Positions 46,679-55,627 of a stretch of 64,000 nucleotides of DNA are shown here, in pieces. The position numbers and the translations under genes are program-made. Source of the stretch: Longimicrobiales bacterium (GTDB lineage Bacteria > Gemmatimonadota > Gemmatimonadetes > Longimicrobiales > Gaopeijiaceae); contig OX638356.1 of assembly GCA_951813395.1 (NCBI GenBank), positions 2,740,501 through 2,804,500 of the forward strand, read 5' to 3'. Position 1 is the stretch's first letter. Every line of letters starts with the position of its first letter. The notes under the pieces were generated by a model. That model made no database searches. It was not told the origin of the DNA and saw only the letters and a list, made by a program, of their open reading frames with translations.

Positions 46679-49462
46679 ATGCACGCTCGCCTGCACCGCA
46701 CCGCCTTCCTCGCGGCCGCCGTCCTGCTCTCCGTTCCCGCCCCCGCCTCCCCCCAGGACCGCCCCCCGGTCATGCCCGACGACTACGGCCGGTGGGAGAG
46801 CCTCGGCGCGGACGCCCTCTCTCCTCATGGCGACTGGATCGCGTACGTGGTCACCCGCGTGGACGAGACCTCGGAGCTTCGCGTCCGCAAGCTGGCCGAG
46901 GACTCCACCCGCGTCTTCGCATGGGGCTCGGCGCCCGCCTTCTCGGCCGACGGCCGCTGGCTGGTCTGGACCGTCGGCCTGCCCCCGGAGGAACGCGAGA
47001 ACAGCAACGAACCCGTGCGCGAGAAGGCGTCCGTGATGGACTTGCAAACCGGCGAGGCCCGCGAATTTGAAGCCGTCTCGGAAGGCCGTTTCGACGCCTC
47101 CGGCCGCTTCATTGCGCTCCACGGCTACGCGCCCGAGGAGCCGGCCGGCAAGGGCGCCGACGTGCGCATCGTCGATTTGGCCGCCGGCGCCGAGACCACC
47201 TTCGGCAACGTGGGCGAGATGGCGTGGAGCCCCACGGGATCGATGCTGGCGCTCGCGGTCGCCACCGGCACCGACGTGGGCAACGGCGTGCAGATCTTCG
47301 ACGCCGCCACCGGCGCCCTCCGCTCCGCCGACGCGTCCGGGTCCGCGTACCGGAGCCTGCGCTGGCGCGACGACTCCCACGACCTCGCGGCACTCCGGTC
47401 CCGCGACCCCGCCTCGGCCGACGGCACCGCGTTTGACGTGCTCGCCTGGCGCGACCTCGGCCGCGGCGTCGACACGATGGTCCTCGGGGCCGGGACAGCG
47501 GGCGTTCCCGACACCCTCGAGGTCGTCCGCCACCGAGCGCCCGCCTGGTCGGACGACGGCAGCATGATCTCGGTGGGGCTCCGGCCTGTGGAGGAGGAGG
47601 ACGAAGAGGAGGACGAAGACCCCGAACCGGACGCGGAGGACGCGCAGGGCTCCCCGGAAGAGGAACCCGATCTGCCCGATCTGCAACTCTGGCACACGAA
47701 GGACGTGCGCCTCTTCCCGGAACAGAAAGTCGCCGAGGCCCGCGATGGCAGCCGCACGCTGCTGGCGGTCTGGCACGTCGACGACGACCGCGTGGTGGTG
47801 CTCGGCTCGGACCTCATGGCGAGCGCGCAGTTGCTTCACGGGTGGGAGACCGCGCTGGAGGACGACGCCGATCCCTACCCCTGGGGCGCGATGTTCGGCC
47901 GTCCCTACCACGATGTCCGGGCGGTCGACGTGGACACCGGCGAGCGGCGCCAGCTCCTCGGCCGCGTCCGCTACGAGTGGCCCAGCCCGGGCGGCGCGTG
48001 GCTTCTGAGGTGGGACGGCTCCGCGTATCACACGCTCAACCTCCGCACCGGAACCGAGCATGACGTAACGTCAGGGTTAGCGGAAAACTTCGCCAACACC
48101 GACTACGACACGCCCACCGACGTCACCCCGCCGCACGGCTTCGGTCCCGGCGCCTGGCTGGAGGACGACGAGGCTGTCCTGCTGTACGGCAAGCACGACA
48201 TCTGGCGGGTCGCGCCCGACGGCTCGGGAGGCCAGCGGGTGACCCGCGGCGCCGAGACGGGCATCACCCACCGCGTCGCACGCGTCGCCGACGACGATGA
48301 CGAGCCCGGCCTCGACCCCGATTCACGCCCCTACCTCACCCTCTACAACGAGAAGACCGAGCAGCGCGGCTACGCCCGCCTCGCGGACGGCTGGGCGGAC
48401 GCGCGCGACCGCGACGCCGTCGAGACCCTGATCCTGGACGACGCCTACCTGTCCGGCCTGGTCCGCGCCGACAGCGCCGACGTCCTCCTCTACCGCGCGA
48501 TGTCCTTCACCGACCCGCCCGACCTGTTCGTTGCGGGCCCCGACCTGGCGAATCCCGTCCAGGCGACGGCCATCAACCCCTTCATCGACGAGGTGGCGTG
48601 GGGCCGGGCGGAGCTGGTCGACTTCGTCAGCGAATCAGGCCGCGACCTCCAGTTCGTACTTCTTCTTCCCGCGAACCACGAGGAGGGACGCGCGGTGCCC
48701 ACGATCGTGTACACCTACGAGATGCTCTCCCCCCAAATGCATTTCTTCCGCGTCCCCAGCGAGCGCGACTACTACAACTACACGGCCTGGACCCAGCACG
48801 GGTACGCGGTGCTGCTGCCCGACATCGTGTACCGGGCGCGGGACCCCGGCATCAGCGCGCTGGAATCGGTGCGCGCCGCGGTGGCGAAGGCCGTCGAGAT
48901 GGGCGTGACGGATCCGGAGGCGGTCGGTCTGATCGGGCACTCGTGGGGCGGCTACCAGGCGACGTTCCTGCCCACGCGGACCGACATTTTCGCGGCTTCG
49001 GTGGCGGGCGCGCCGCTGACCGATTTCGTCAGCTTCATGGGCCAGCTGCACTGGAACCCGGGGATCGCAGAGCTGAGCCACTGGGAGACCGGGCAGGCGC
49101 GGATGGAGGTGCCGTTCTGGGAGGATCCGGAGGCACACCGGCGGAATTCGCCGATCCACGAGGTGCATAACATGAACACCCCCCTGCTGATGGCCTTCGG
49201 CGACGAGGACGGGGTCGTGGACTGGGATCAGGGGACCGAGTTCTTCAACTTCGCCCGGCGAGCGGAGAAACAGATGGTGCTGCTGGTTTACGAAGGCGAG
49301 GATCACGGTTTCCGGCAGGAGGCCAACCAGAAGGACTACCACCGCCGCATCCTGGAGTGGTTCGGGCACTACCTGAAGGGCGAACCGGCCCCGTCGTGGA
49401 TTACCGACGGTGTGGCGCTCGGGGCCCTGGAGGTGGAAAAGAAGCGGGTGGCCGCCCGTTAG
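46679..49462 (+). CDS. S9-family prolyl-oligopeptidase-like secreted peptidase
   Basis: 927 residues from ATG 46679. Sec signal ending in PAPASPQ. N-terminal beta-propeller (about 30-620, with a 30-residue acidic insertion VEEEDEEEDEDPEPDAED near 305), then the alpha/beta-hydrolase domain. Nucleophile Ser in GLIGHSWGGYQATFL, Asp in FGDEDGVVDWDQG and His in EGEDHGFRQEANQ. Such enzymes cleave short peptides (dipeptidyl/acylaminoacyl peptidase type) in the periplasm or outside. It would produce substrates for the peptide importers in this window. It is convergent with, and one base from, the next gene's end. Confidence 0.9.
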   Translation: MHARLHRTAFLAAAVLLSVPAPASPQDRPPVMPDDYGRWESLGADALSPHGDWIAYVVTRVDETSELRVRKLAEDSTRVFAWGSAPAFSADGRWLVWTVGLPPEERENSNEPVREKASVMDLQTGEAREFEAVSEGRFDASGRFIALHGYAPEEPAGKGADVRIVDLAAGAETTFGNVGEMAWSPTGSMLALAVATGTDVGNGVQIFDAATGALRSADASGSAYRSLRWRDDSHDLAALRSRDPASADGTAFDVLAWRDLGRGVDTMVLGAGTAGVPDTLEVVRHRAPAWSDDGSMISVGLRPVEEEDEEEDEDPEPDAEDAQGSPEEEPDLPDLQLWHTKDVRLFPEQKVAEARDGSRTLLAVWHVDDDRVVVLGSDLMASAQLLHGWETALEDDADPYPWGAMFGRPYHDVRAVDVDTGERRQLLGRVRYEWPSPGGAWLLRWDGSAYHTLNLRTGTEHDVTSGLAENFANTDYDTPTDVTPPHGFGPGAWLEDDEAVLLYGKHDIWRVAPDGSGGQRVTRGAETGITHRVARVADDDDEPGLDPDSRPYLTLYNEKTEQRGYARLADGWADARDRDAVETLILDDAYLSGLVRADSADVLLYRAMSFTDPPDLFVAGPDLANPVQATAINPFIDEVAWGRAELVDFVSESGRDLQFVLLLPANHEEGRAVPTIVYTYEMLSPQMHFFRVPSERDYYNYTAWTQHGYAVLLPDIVYRARDPGISALESVRAAVAKAVEMGVTDPEAVGLIGHSWGGYQATFLPTRTDIFAASVAGAPLTDFVSFMGQLHWNPGIAELSHWETGQARMEVPFWEDPEAHRRNSPIHEVHNMNTPLLMAFGDEDGVVDWDQGTEFFNFARRAEKQMVLLVYEGEDHGFRQEANQKDYHRRILEWFGHYLKGEPAPSWITDGVALGALEVEKKRVAAR

Positions 49463-49463
49463 G

Positions 49464-51125
49464 TCAACTCAGCGCGTTCTTCCGGTGCCCGGGCATGGCG
49501 GCGACGACCACCTGACCCGTCTGCTCGTCCCAGAAGTAGTAGATGCGGAGACAGCGGCGGGGGTCGCGCGTGTTGGCGCCCCGCTTGATGTGCCAGTTCA
49601 CGGCATGGCGGCGTCCGTCCCGGAAGTGCTCGAAGCTGTCGCGTCCGCACGGCACGTTGAAGGCGCCGTCTATCCCCGTGATCCGTCCCCGCAACCCGGA
49701 GTTGCCGCCGTTGAGCCTGCCGGTCCGGTACTCGTCCGCCAGCCAATGGACGCATCGGGCCGCCAGACCCACATCCGCGAAGTGGGCGCCGTCCAGTTCG
49801 CGCCGCGCCGCTCCGGTCAGAACGAGGCGGCCGCGCAGGCTCTCGTCGCACCAGCCGGCGAATTCGGACCAGGTTGTCGGGAATGGAACGCTGGCGTCCG
49901 GATCTCCCCCCAGCACCCGGACCAGGCCGGCGAGCTGTTCGGCCCGCTTGCGTGCCTCGTCGCGCTCCCGTTCGATCGTGTCGACCCGCTTTTTCACCCG
50001 CTCGTACCGCCTTGCGTTGGCGGTCGCGGTCTCCCTCGCCGCCCTGAGACGGCGCGAGGGCCGCGGCGATCCGGGAGCGGGCATGGGCGGCGGCTCGCGA
50101 ACGACCGCGACCTGTTCCGGCCCACCCCAGATCGATCTGCGCAGAAACGACACCAGTCCTCCCCGACGACCGGCGACGCTGGCGGCCTCGCGCTCCAGCG
50201 CCGCGTAGCCGGGGGCTTGATCGTCGCTTTCAACCTTCCCGCTCGCCTCGGCCGACACGCGCAGGAACCGCCCGCTGGCGCGCGCAATACCTCCGTCCTG
50301 GTTCAACCGGTCCCACAGGATCAGGGGATGGTCGGTCTTTGACGAGTCCGTGCCGAAACCCGGCAGGTAGAGCCGCCACGCGCCATTGAACACCGACAGG
50401 TGCCGGGCAACGCGCTCGGTCAGCCGAAAGGTCATTGCGGGCGGAAGCACCCACACAACGGCCAGTCCGGTGACGGCTCGCGCCAGGGCATGCGCGTGTG
50501 TCTCGACGGCGGAACGATCGGCCGCATCGGAGGGCAGCGTGAGGACTGCAAAGGGCACCTGGCGGTCGGGATCCAGCAGCAACGTCACAAACCCCCTCAT
50601 CGTCTGCTCCGACTCCACCATGACCGGCTCGCAGGCGAGTCTGCGCCCGCTCTGCCGCAGGGGAATCCGGGCCGCCAGTTCCGCGAGCAGCTCCGCGGGG
50701 TACTCCTTCTCCACGTCTCGCGGGACAATCGACCGGTCCACGACGCGGATGCAGATCACGACCGGCCGCGCGGCCGTGCCCGAGACGACGATTTCGGAGG
50801 CGACCTCGCGGTCCGGCGCGGGACTTCGCTCGATCATCACCGCCCACTGGTCGCTGTCCCCGTCGCGAACCCTGACACCCTTGCACACCGCGTTGCCCGT
50901 CCGGAGCGAAAAGCCCCGGTGCCGCCTCGCCTTGCGTGGAAGGTCCTCCTGCAGCTTGCCCCGCAGCCATTCCAGCACGATGTCGCGGCAAGAGCGCATC
51001 GGTTCTCGACCGGCGTGCGGGGCGACCGAGGCGCGAACGCGCAGTTCGTGAAAGCCACCCTCCGACTGTCTGCCGGTCCCCTGCCGCTGTAGTTCGTCGA
51101 ACGACTTCACGCGCTGGCGTGACAT
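49464..51125 (-). CDS. Uncharacterised 553-aa protein: alpha/beta N-terminus, coiled coil, possible RelE-like C-terminus
   Basis: I do not recognise the family as a whole. From ATG 51125 (GGAGG six bases upstream): residues ~40-270 are mixed alpha/beta with ARPVVICIRVVDRS, RQVPFAVLTLPSD, LAVVWVLPP and HLSVFNGAWRLYLPGF. A charged helix, probably coiled coil, follows (ARRYERVKKRVDTIERERDE, ~370-400). The last ~85 residues (LRGRITGIDGAFN, FEHFRDGRRHAVNWHIKRG, CLRIYYFWDEQTGQVVVAAM, PGH) follow the strand order of a RelE/HigB-like small toxin fold. No signal peptide. It lies in an accessory stretch close to HNH and IS110 genes. A defence or toxin role is speculative. Confidence 0.6.
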   Translation of the reverse strand: MSRQRVKSFDELQRQGTGRQSEGGFHELRVRASVAPHAGREPMRSCRDIVLEWLRGKLQEDLPRKARRHRGFSLRTGNAVCKGVRVRDGDSDQWAVMIERSPAPDREVASEIVVSGTAARPVVICIRVVDRSIVPRDVEKEYPAELLAELAARIPLRQSGRRLACEPVMVESEQTMRGFVTLLLDPDRQVPFAVLTLPSDAADRSAVETHAHALARAVTGLAVVWVLPPAMTFRLTERVARHLSVFNGAWRLYLPGFGTDSSKTDHPLILWDRLNQDGGIARASGRFLRVSAEASGKVESDDQAPGYAALEREAASVAGRRGGLVSFLRRSIWGGPEQVAVVREPPPMPAPGSPRPSRRLRAARETATANARRYERVKKRVDTIERERDEARKRAEQLAGLVRVLGGDPDASVPFPTTWSEFAGWCDESLRGRLVLTGAARRELDGAHFADVGLAARCVHWLADEYRTGRLNGGNSGLRGRITGIDGAFNVPCGRDSFEHFRDGRRHAVNWHIKRGANTRDPRRCLRIYYFWDEQTGQVVVAAMPGHRKNALS

Positions 51126-51316
51126 CACGATCCTCCCCTTCCCTTCTCCCCGCCGTGACTCTGAACAAGTCCCACAATCTCAGCCCATGCGCCTCCAGCG
51201 CAAGCGGCACGGATCATCGAACCTACTCCGTGGGCTGCCCGCTCAACTCCCGCCTCATCACGTGGCGCCGCCACCCGGCGCGGCCCACCCGCGCTCCAGG
51301 GTGACCGGCCGGAAGA

Positions 51317-52186
51317 TCATGCCGCCGCCAGCAGGCCGATTCCGAGGAACACCGTGACCGCGCCCACGGTCCGCACGCCGCCGAAGCGCTCGCCAAGGAG
51401 AAGCCATCCGGCCAGGGCGGCAAACACGATGCCGATTTCGCGGGCGGCACCGGCATAGGCGACCGGGGCGATGCGGAAGGCGCGCAGCACCAGGGAATAG
51501 GCGGCGAGGGTCGCTACCGCGATCGCCACCGTGGGGAGCCAGTCGGTGCGCAACACTGAAAACACATGTCTGCCACGGCGCAGTGCGAGCAGGGGGATCA
51601 GGGCGGTTCCGGCCAGCGCGAACACCACGACAAGGTACGGAATCGGCGTCCAGTGCCGTATCGCCGCGCCGTCGATGGCCGTGTAGACCGACACGAGCAG
51701 TGCCACGAGGAAGGCGGAGCCGGTGCCGCGCGTGTGCGTACGAAGCGCCTGCCAACCGCGCTCTCCGTCCCGTCCGGCCCACAGCGGCGCGCCGCCCAGC
51801 ACCACGAGGCCAACCAGGATCAACCCGATCCCCGCGATGCCGACCGCGCTGGGCCGTTCGCCGAGAAAGAGGATCGCCCAGAGGGTCAGCATGGCCGGCG
51901 CAGTGCCACGCGCGACCGGGTAGACCAGCGAGAACGCGCCACGGTCGTAGGCGCGCGCAAGGCAGGTGTAGTACCCCACCAGCACGGCGGCGCTCGCGGC
52001 CGCGTAGGGCCATACCTGTGCGGGGGGAGGCCCGGCCTGGATGAGCGCCGGCAGGAAGATGACCGCGCCGATCAGCAGTCCCCACGACGTGACAAGCAGG
52101 CGCTCGCTGGTGCGCTTGAGGATGAGGTTCCACGATGCGTGCAGGAATCCGGCCCCCAGCACCAGGGCCAGCGCGGTCAGGGACAT
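51317..52186 (-). CDS. EamA/DMT-superfamily transporter
   Basis: 289 residues, ten hydrophobic segments in two EamA repeats (ALVLGAGFLHASWNLILKR and YPVARGTAPAMLTLWAILFL in the first half; RIAPVAYAGAAREIGIVFAA then WLLLGERFGGVRTVGAVTVF in the second). Drug/metabolite transporters of this kind export amino acids or small metabolites. It lies 42 bp after the S10 carboxypeptidase gene in the same direction and may dispose of liberated amino acids. The 191 bp between it and the unknown gene downstream of its stop hold no recognised gene. Confidence 0.88.
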   Translation of the reverse strand: MSLTALALVLGAGFLHASWNLILKRTSERLLVTSWGLLIGAVIFLPALIQAGPPPAQVWPYAAASAAVLVGYYTCLARAYDRGAFSLVYPVARGTAPAMLTLWAILFLGERPSAVGIAGIGLILVGLVVLGGAPLWAGRDGERGWQALRTHTRGTGSAFLVALLVSVYTAIDGAAIRHWTPIPYLVVVFALAGTALIPLLALRRGRHVFSVLRTDWLPTVAIAVATLAAYSLVLRAFRIAPVAYAGAAREIGIVFAALAGWLLLGERFGGVRTVGAVTVFLGIGLLAAA

Positions 52187-52228
52187 GAGGTGGCTGGATC
52201 GGCCGGGCCGCGGCCAGGTCGGGCCAGC

Positions 52229-53761
52229 CTACTGCGACACGGGCGCCGAACGCCCGGAGGTGCGAAGGATGAACGCGTCCAGCGTCTCCTTCCACTGCGG
52301 CAGAAGCGACTGCTCGACGTACATCATGTGACCCGCGGCGAAATCGGCCCGTTCGATGTTGTCCCTGAGGTCCGGCGGCAGACCCATGTGATCCACCGTC
52401 CACACCGCCGCGAAGTACGGCGTCGCGAGGTCGTAAATGCCATTGATCAGCAGGACTTCGAGGCTGGGGTTGCGCTTCATGGCGGTGGCCAGATCCGGCG
52501 CGACGTTGGGTGTGCCGCCGCCGCGCACGAAGCCCCCGCCGCCGCCCAGACGCCCCCAGTTCCAGTTGCGGGTGCCGCCGCTCGGCACGTACTCGCGGTC
52601 GCCGTCGTAGCCCAGCTCGTCGCGCACGTAGCTGTTGAAGGCGGAGGTGTACGCCGAACTGATCGCCGTCGACTGGGGATCGTGCGACGGCCGTCCGCCG
52701 AGCACGTCGCCGGCCGGCCCCGTGAAGCGCGCATCCAGGCGTCCGACGATGCGTCCCTCGTCGCGCAGCAGCTCCGCCTCGAAGGCGGGCGCGGTCACGC
52801 GCAGATCCGATTTGTCGATGAAGTCGTGACTGAGTCCCGTGTAGCGGTGCATCTGGTCGATCACTCGTGCGCGGGTGTCGGCGTCCAGCGTCCCGCCCGC
52901 CAGCAGCGCGGTCGCGTACTCGGTCAGCGACCACGCCTCCACCTCGGCCATGAACGCCTCCAGGTCGGGCGGGTTCGGGCCAGGCAGCGCGTCGAGGTAG
53001 CGCGCAGTGATCGCGTAGGAGGGCAGGTTCACGATGTAGGGCAGGTCGTCCCCGGCCGCGAACTGGATCGTGTTGAACTGGAGCACGGCCGAGACCAGCA
53101 CGATCCCGTTCAGATCGATGTTGCCGCCCTGCAGGTGTCGCGCCAGCACGGCCGCGCGGGTCGTGCCGTAGCTCTCGCCAAGGAGGTAGCGCGGCGAGTT
53201 CCACCGCTCGTATTCGCTCAGGAAGCGCCGGATGAACTGCGTGAGCGAGCGCGCGTCCTCGTCGATGCCCCAGTAGTCGGAGCCGGGAGTGTCGCCGAGC
53301 AGCTGGCTGAAACCGGTCCCGATCGGGTCGACCATGACGATGTCCGCGACATCCAGGATCGTGTAGTCGTTGTCCTCGAGCGGATAGGGCGGCGCACCCT
53401 GCGGGCCGACCTCGGGCGTGACTACCCGGCGCGGACCCATGATCCCCATGTGGAGCCAGAAGGACGCCGAGCCCGGACCGCCGTTGAATGAGAAGACGAG
53501 CGGCCGGTCCCGCGATGGCGCCCCGTTGGTGCGGAAGTAGGCGGTGTAGAAGAGCTCGGCCGCCGCCTCGCCGTCGTCGTCGGTCAGGGTGGTGGAGGCC
53601 ACGACCGCATCGTACTCGACGGTCTCGCCACCGACCATGATCGAATGGCGGGTCTCCCAGCGGGAGGAAGCGGCGGCGTCCCCGCCGTCCTGAGCAAGGA
53701 GAGGTGAGGCGAGGAGGGCGGCGGATGCCACGAGAGTGAGGGCAGACGTCGTCGAGGTCAA
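52229..53761 (-). CDS. S10-family serine carboxypeptidase, secreted
   Basis: 510 residues from TTG 53761, supported by AGGAG seven bases upstream and by the signal peptide starting right there (MTSTTSALTLVASAALLASP, LLAQD). Peptidase S10 motifs: SFNGGPGSASFWLHMG (oxyanion region), VDPIGTGFS, nucleophile Ser197 in YLLGESYGTTRAAV, Asp in INGIYDLATPYF and His in AAGHMMYVEQ. It removes C-terminal residues from peptides outside the cytoplasm. A longer frame upstream would include the dispersed repeat and is not credible. Neighbour of a DMT exporter. Confidence 0.9.
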   Translation of the reverse strand: MTSTTSALTLVASAALLASPLLAQDGGDAAASSRWETRHSIMVGGETVEYDAVVASTTLTDDDGEAAAELFYTAYFRTNGAPSRDRPLVFSFNGGPGSASFWLHMGIMGPRRVVTPEVGPQGAPPYPLEDNDYTILDVADIVMVDPIGTGFSQLLGDTPGSDYWGIDEDARSLTQFIRRFLSEYERWNSPRYLLGESYGTTRAAVLARHLQGGNIDLNGIVLVSAVLQFNTIQFAAGDDLPYIVNLPSYAITARYLDALPGPNPPDLEAFMAEVEAWSLTEYATALLAGGTLDADTRARVIDQMHRYTGLSHDFIDKSDLRVTAPAFEAELLRDEGRIVGRLDARFTGPAGDVLGGRPSHDPQSTAISSAYTSAFNSYVRDELGYDGDREYVPSGGTRNWNWGRLGGGGGFVRGGGTPNVAPDLATAMKRNPSLEVLLINGIYDLATPYFAAVWTVDHMGLPPDLRDNIERADFAAGHMMYVEQSLLPQWKETLDAFILRTSGRSAPVSQ

Positions 53762-53842
53762 AACTGGTGCTCCTGTCAGAGGCGAATTGGCGCGAGGGAA
53801 AGCTGGGCGGAACAGCGGTGTCTCGCCAGTGGGGGGCGGGGT

Positions 53843-53889
53843 GGGCGCCCAATCGAGCATGCCGGTGTCCCGCGTTTTGCCGCGGAAAC
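53843..53889 (-). repeat. Dispersed 45-bp repeat, copy C (inverted)
   Basis: Read on the minus strand from 53889: GTTTCCGCGGCAAAAC, GGGACAC, GCATG, TGGG with the same spacing as copies A (7511) and B (57095). It points away from the HNH gene, as B does on the other side. It lies in the 474-bp gap between the S10 peptidase start (53761) and the HNH gene (54236). The rest of that gap holds the CTGTCCCA cluster and an AT-rich HNH promoter region around 54150 (GGTAGTTAACTTACTGG). Confidence 0.75.
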
Positions 53890-53946
53890 GTGGGGGGGGC
53901 CGACCCGCCGGACCACCAGCCCGCCGGCCGGTTCTCAAGCCAACGC

Positions 53947-53990
53947 CTGTCCCAAAACGCCGGAACGCTGTCCCATCCAGCTATGGACAG
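53947..53990. promoter_or_regulatory. CTGTCCCA repeat cluster, possible operator
   Basis: CTGTCCCA occurs at 53947-53954 and again at 53968-53975, 21 bp apart (two helical turns), and its inverse GGACAG follows at 53985-53990. The spacer contains the near-palindrome ACGCCGGAACGC. The cluster lies between two divergent genes (S10 peptidase and HNH). Protein-binding function is inferred from periodic spacing only. Confidence 0.35.
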
Positions 53991-54235
53991 GTTCTGAAAA
54001 CGCGGTCTCGGAGAGGTCCCGGACCTCGGCCACAGTGGCCGCCAGGGGCCGCAGGAAGCCCCGGGCGGGACGATCGGCGGTGCGGGACCCATTCGAGCCG
54101 TCCCGAGGCGAGTTTTCGCGTCCTGGGCCGATACAGAGGGCCGAAAAACGGTAGTTAACTTACTGGTGCGCGGAACGAAGCACGACTCCCGCCGCACCTA
54201 ACCCTTTGCCGGACTGCTACTTGAGGAGGATTGAA

Positions 54236-55627
54236 ATGACCATCGCCCAGCTTGGCGAGCGCATCGTCGCACTCGCCGCACGGATCAACATCGCCACCTA
54301 CGAGATGCTCACCCTCATCGCCGAGTTCGACCGCCGCGAGGGGTGGGCCGACGCCTTCAACTCGTGCGCCGAGTGGCTCGCCTGGAGCACCGGCCGCACG
54401 ATCGGCACCTGCCGCGAGAACGTGCGCGTCGCCCATGCGCTACAGGACCTGCCGAAGACCTCGGCCGAGATGCAGGCCGGGCGGCTGTCCTACACCAAGG
54501 TGCGGGCGATCACCCGGGTGGCCACGAAGGCAACGGAAGGTGAACTGCTCGAATTGGCCGACAAGGGCTCGGCCGCCGAGCTCGAGCGGATGGTGCGGGG
54601 ATGGCGGCACCTGTCGCGCGACGGCGAGTTGACGGCCGAAGAGGTGCGGCATCAGCGGCGGGCGTTCTCGGTGGTGATCGATGCCGACGGGACGTACGTA
54701 GTGCGCGGAAGGCTCGAGCCCGAGGCCGGGGCCGTGCTGATGCGGGCGATCGAGGCCGCAACGGACGCGCTGTACCGGGGCGAGGACCCCGGGGCGCGGC
54801 CGACGAGCCGCCAGCGCAGGGCCGATGCGGCGGGACTGGTGGCCGAGCGGGCGCTGGCGGCGGGGCTGAAGGCGGCGCACAGCGGGACGCGGGCCGAGCG
54901 GTACCAGGTGACGGTGCATGCCGAGATGGCCACGCTGGAGGAGCACGGCGAGGGTGGCCGGTCGGAGGTCGACGGGGTGCGGGTGAGCGCGGAGACGTCG
55001 CGGCGCATGGCGTGCGATGCGTCGCTGGTGCAAATGCTGCACCGGGAGGGGAAGGTAGTCAGCGTGGGGCGGAAGACGCGCACGATCCCGCCGCACATCC
55101 GCCGGGCGCTCGAGGAGCGGGACCGGGGCTGCCGGTATCCGGGCTGCGGGGGCCGGTTCACGGAGGCGCATCATGTCAGGCACTGGGCCGACGGCGGCGA
55201 GACGAGTCTGGCGAACACGGTGCTGCTCTGCCGGCGGCACCACCGGCTCGTGCACGAAGGGCGGGTGCGGATGGCGCTGGACGCGAAGGGTCAGGCGGTG
55301 TTCTTCACGCGTGGTGGCAAGATGCTGGGGAGCGTGCCGCCGCCGGTGAACGAGCCGGCGCTGACGCCCGCCCTGCCCCCCGCCCCACCGCTTCGGCCCG
55401 GGCAGATGTACAACGGCGCGGCGCGGCTCGCGGCCGGCGCCATCCCGTGGGAGATCGAGGCCGCGGCGAGGGAGGCCGTCGAGGCGGCGCTGGCGGGGAA
55501 CTCGGCTCTGGAGGCTGGCGGCCCGACCACGCCCGCCCCACCGCCCGCGTTTCCTATGAAACCTATCGGTCTTGGATCAAGTGTAACCCATGATACAGGA
55601 ACGGGTTGTGGTATTGGCGACCTCTGA
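54236..55627 (+). CDS. HNH endonuclease with DUF222 (13E12 repeat family)
   Basis: 463 residues from ATG 54236 behind GAGGAGG. Residues 1-290 are the helical DUF222 domain (NIATYEMLTLIAEFDRREGW, SCAEWLAWSTGRTIGTCREN, GRLSYTKVRAITRVAT). Residues ~295-345 hold a complete HNH nuclease: CRYPGCGGRFTEAHHVRHWA, NTVLLCRRHHRLVHEG, with two zinc-type Cys. A Pro-rich tail follows. The last ~23 codons after 55557 lie in the end of the IS110 element, so the original C-terminus has been replaced. Proteins of this family are encoded by repetitive elements such as REP13E12 of Mycobacterium. A second, broken copy is at 5214-5438. The role is unknown; a mobile or selfish unit is suspected. Confidence 0.87.
   Translation: MTIAQLGERIVALAARINIATYEMLTLIAEFDRREGWADAFNSCAEWLAWSTGRTIGTCRENVRVAHALQDLPKTSAEMQAGRLSYTKVRAITRVATKATEGELLELADKGSAAELERMVRGWRHLSRDGELTAEEVRHQRRAFSVVIDADGTYVVRGRLEPEAGAVLMRAIEAATDALYRGEDPGARPTSRQRRADAAGLVAERALAAGLKAAHSGTRAERYQVTVHAEMATLEEHGEGGRSEVDGVRVSAETSRRMACDASLVQMLHREGKVVSVGRKTRTIPPHIRRALEERDRGCRYPGCGGRFTEAHHVRHWADGGETSLANTVLLCRRHHRLVHEGRVRMALDAKGQAVFFTRGGKMLGSVPPPVNEPALTPALPPAPPLRPGQMYNGAARLAAGAIPWEIEAAAREAVEAALAGNSALEAGGPTTPAPPPAFPMKPIGLGSSVTHDTGTGCGIGDL
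55550..55557 (+). repeat. Left copy of 8-bp direct repeat TTTCCTAT flanking IS110
   Basis: TTTCCTAT here and again at 56925-56932, 1375 bp apart, on either side of the transposase gene. Removing one copy and the interval rejoins the flanks as CGCGT-TTCCTAT-ACGCG, a small perfect hairpin, which suggests an original palindromic target site. An 8-bp match could be chance. Confidence 0.45.

Noticed and set aside
53762-53938. Longer start for the S10 carboxypeptidase including the repeat
   Set aside because: The Sec signal peptide begins exactly at TTG 53761 with AGGAG upstream; the extra residues are encoded by the dispersed repeat.
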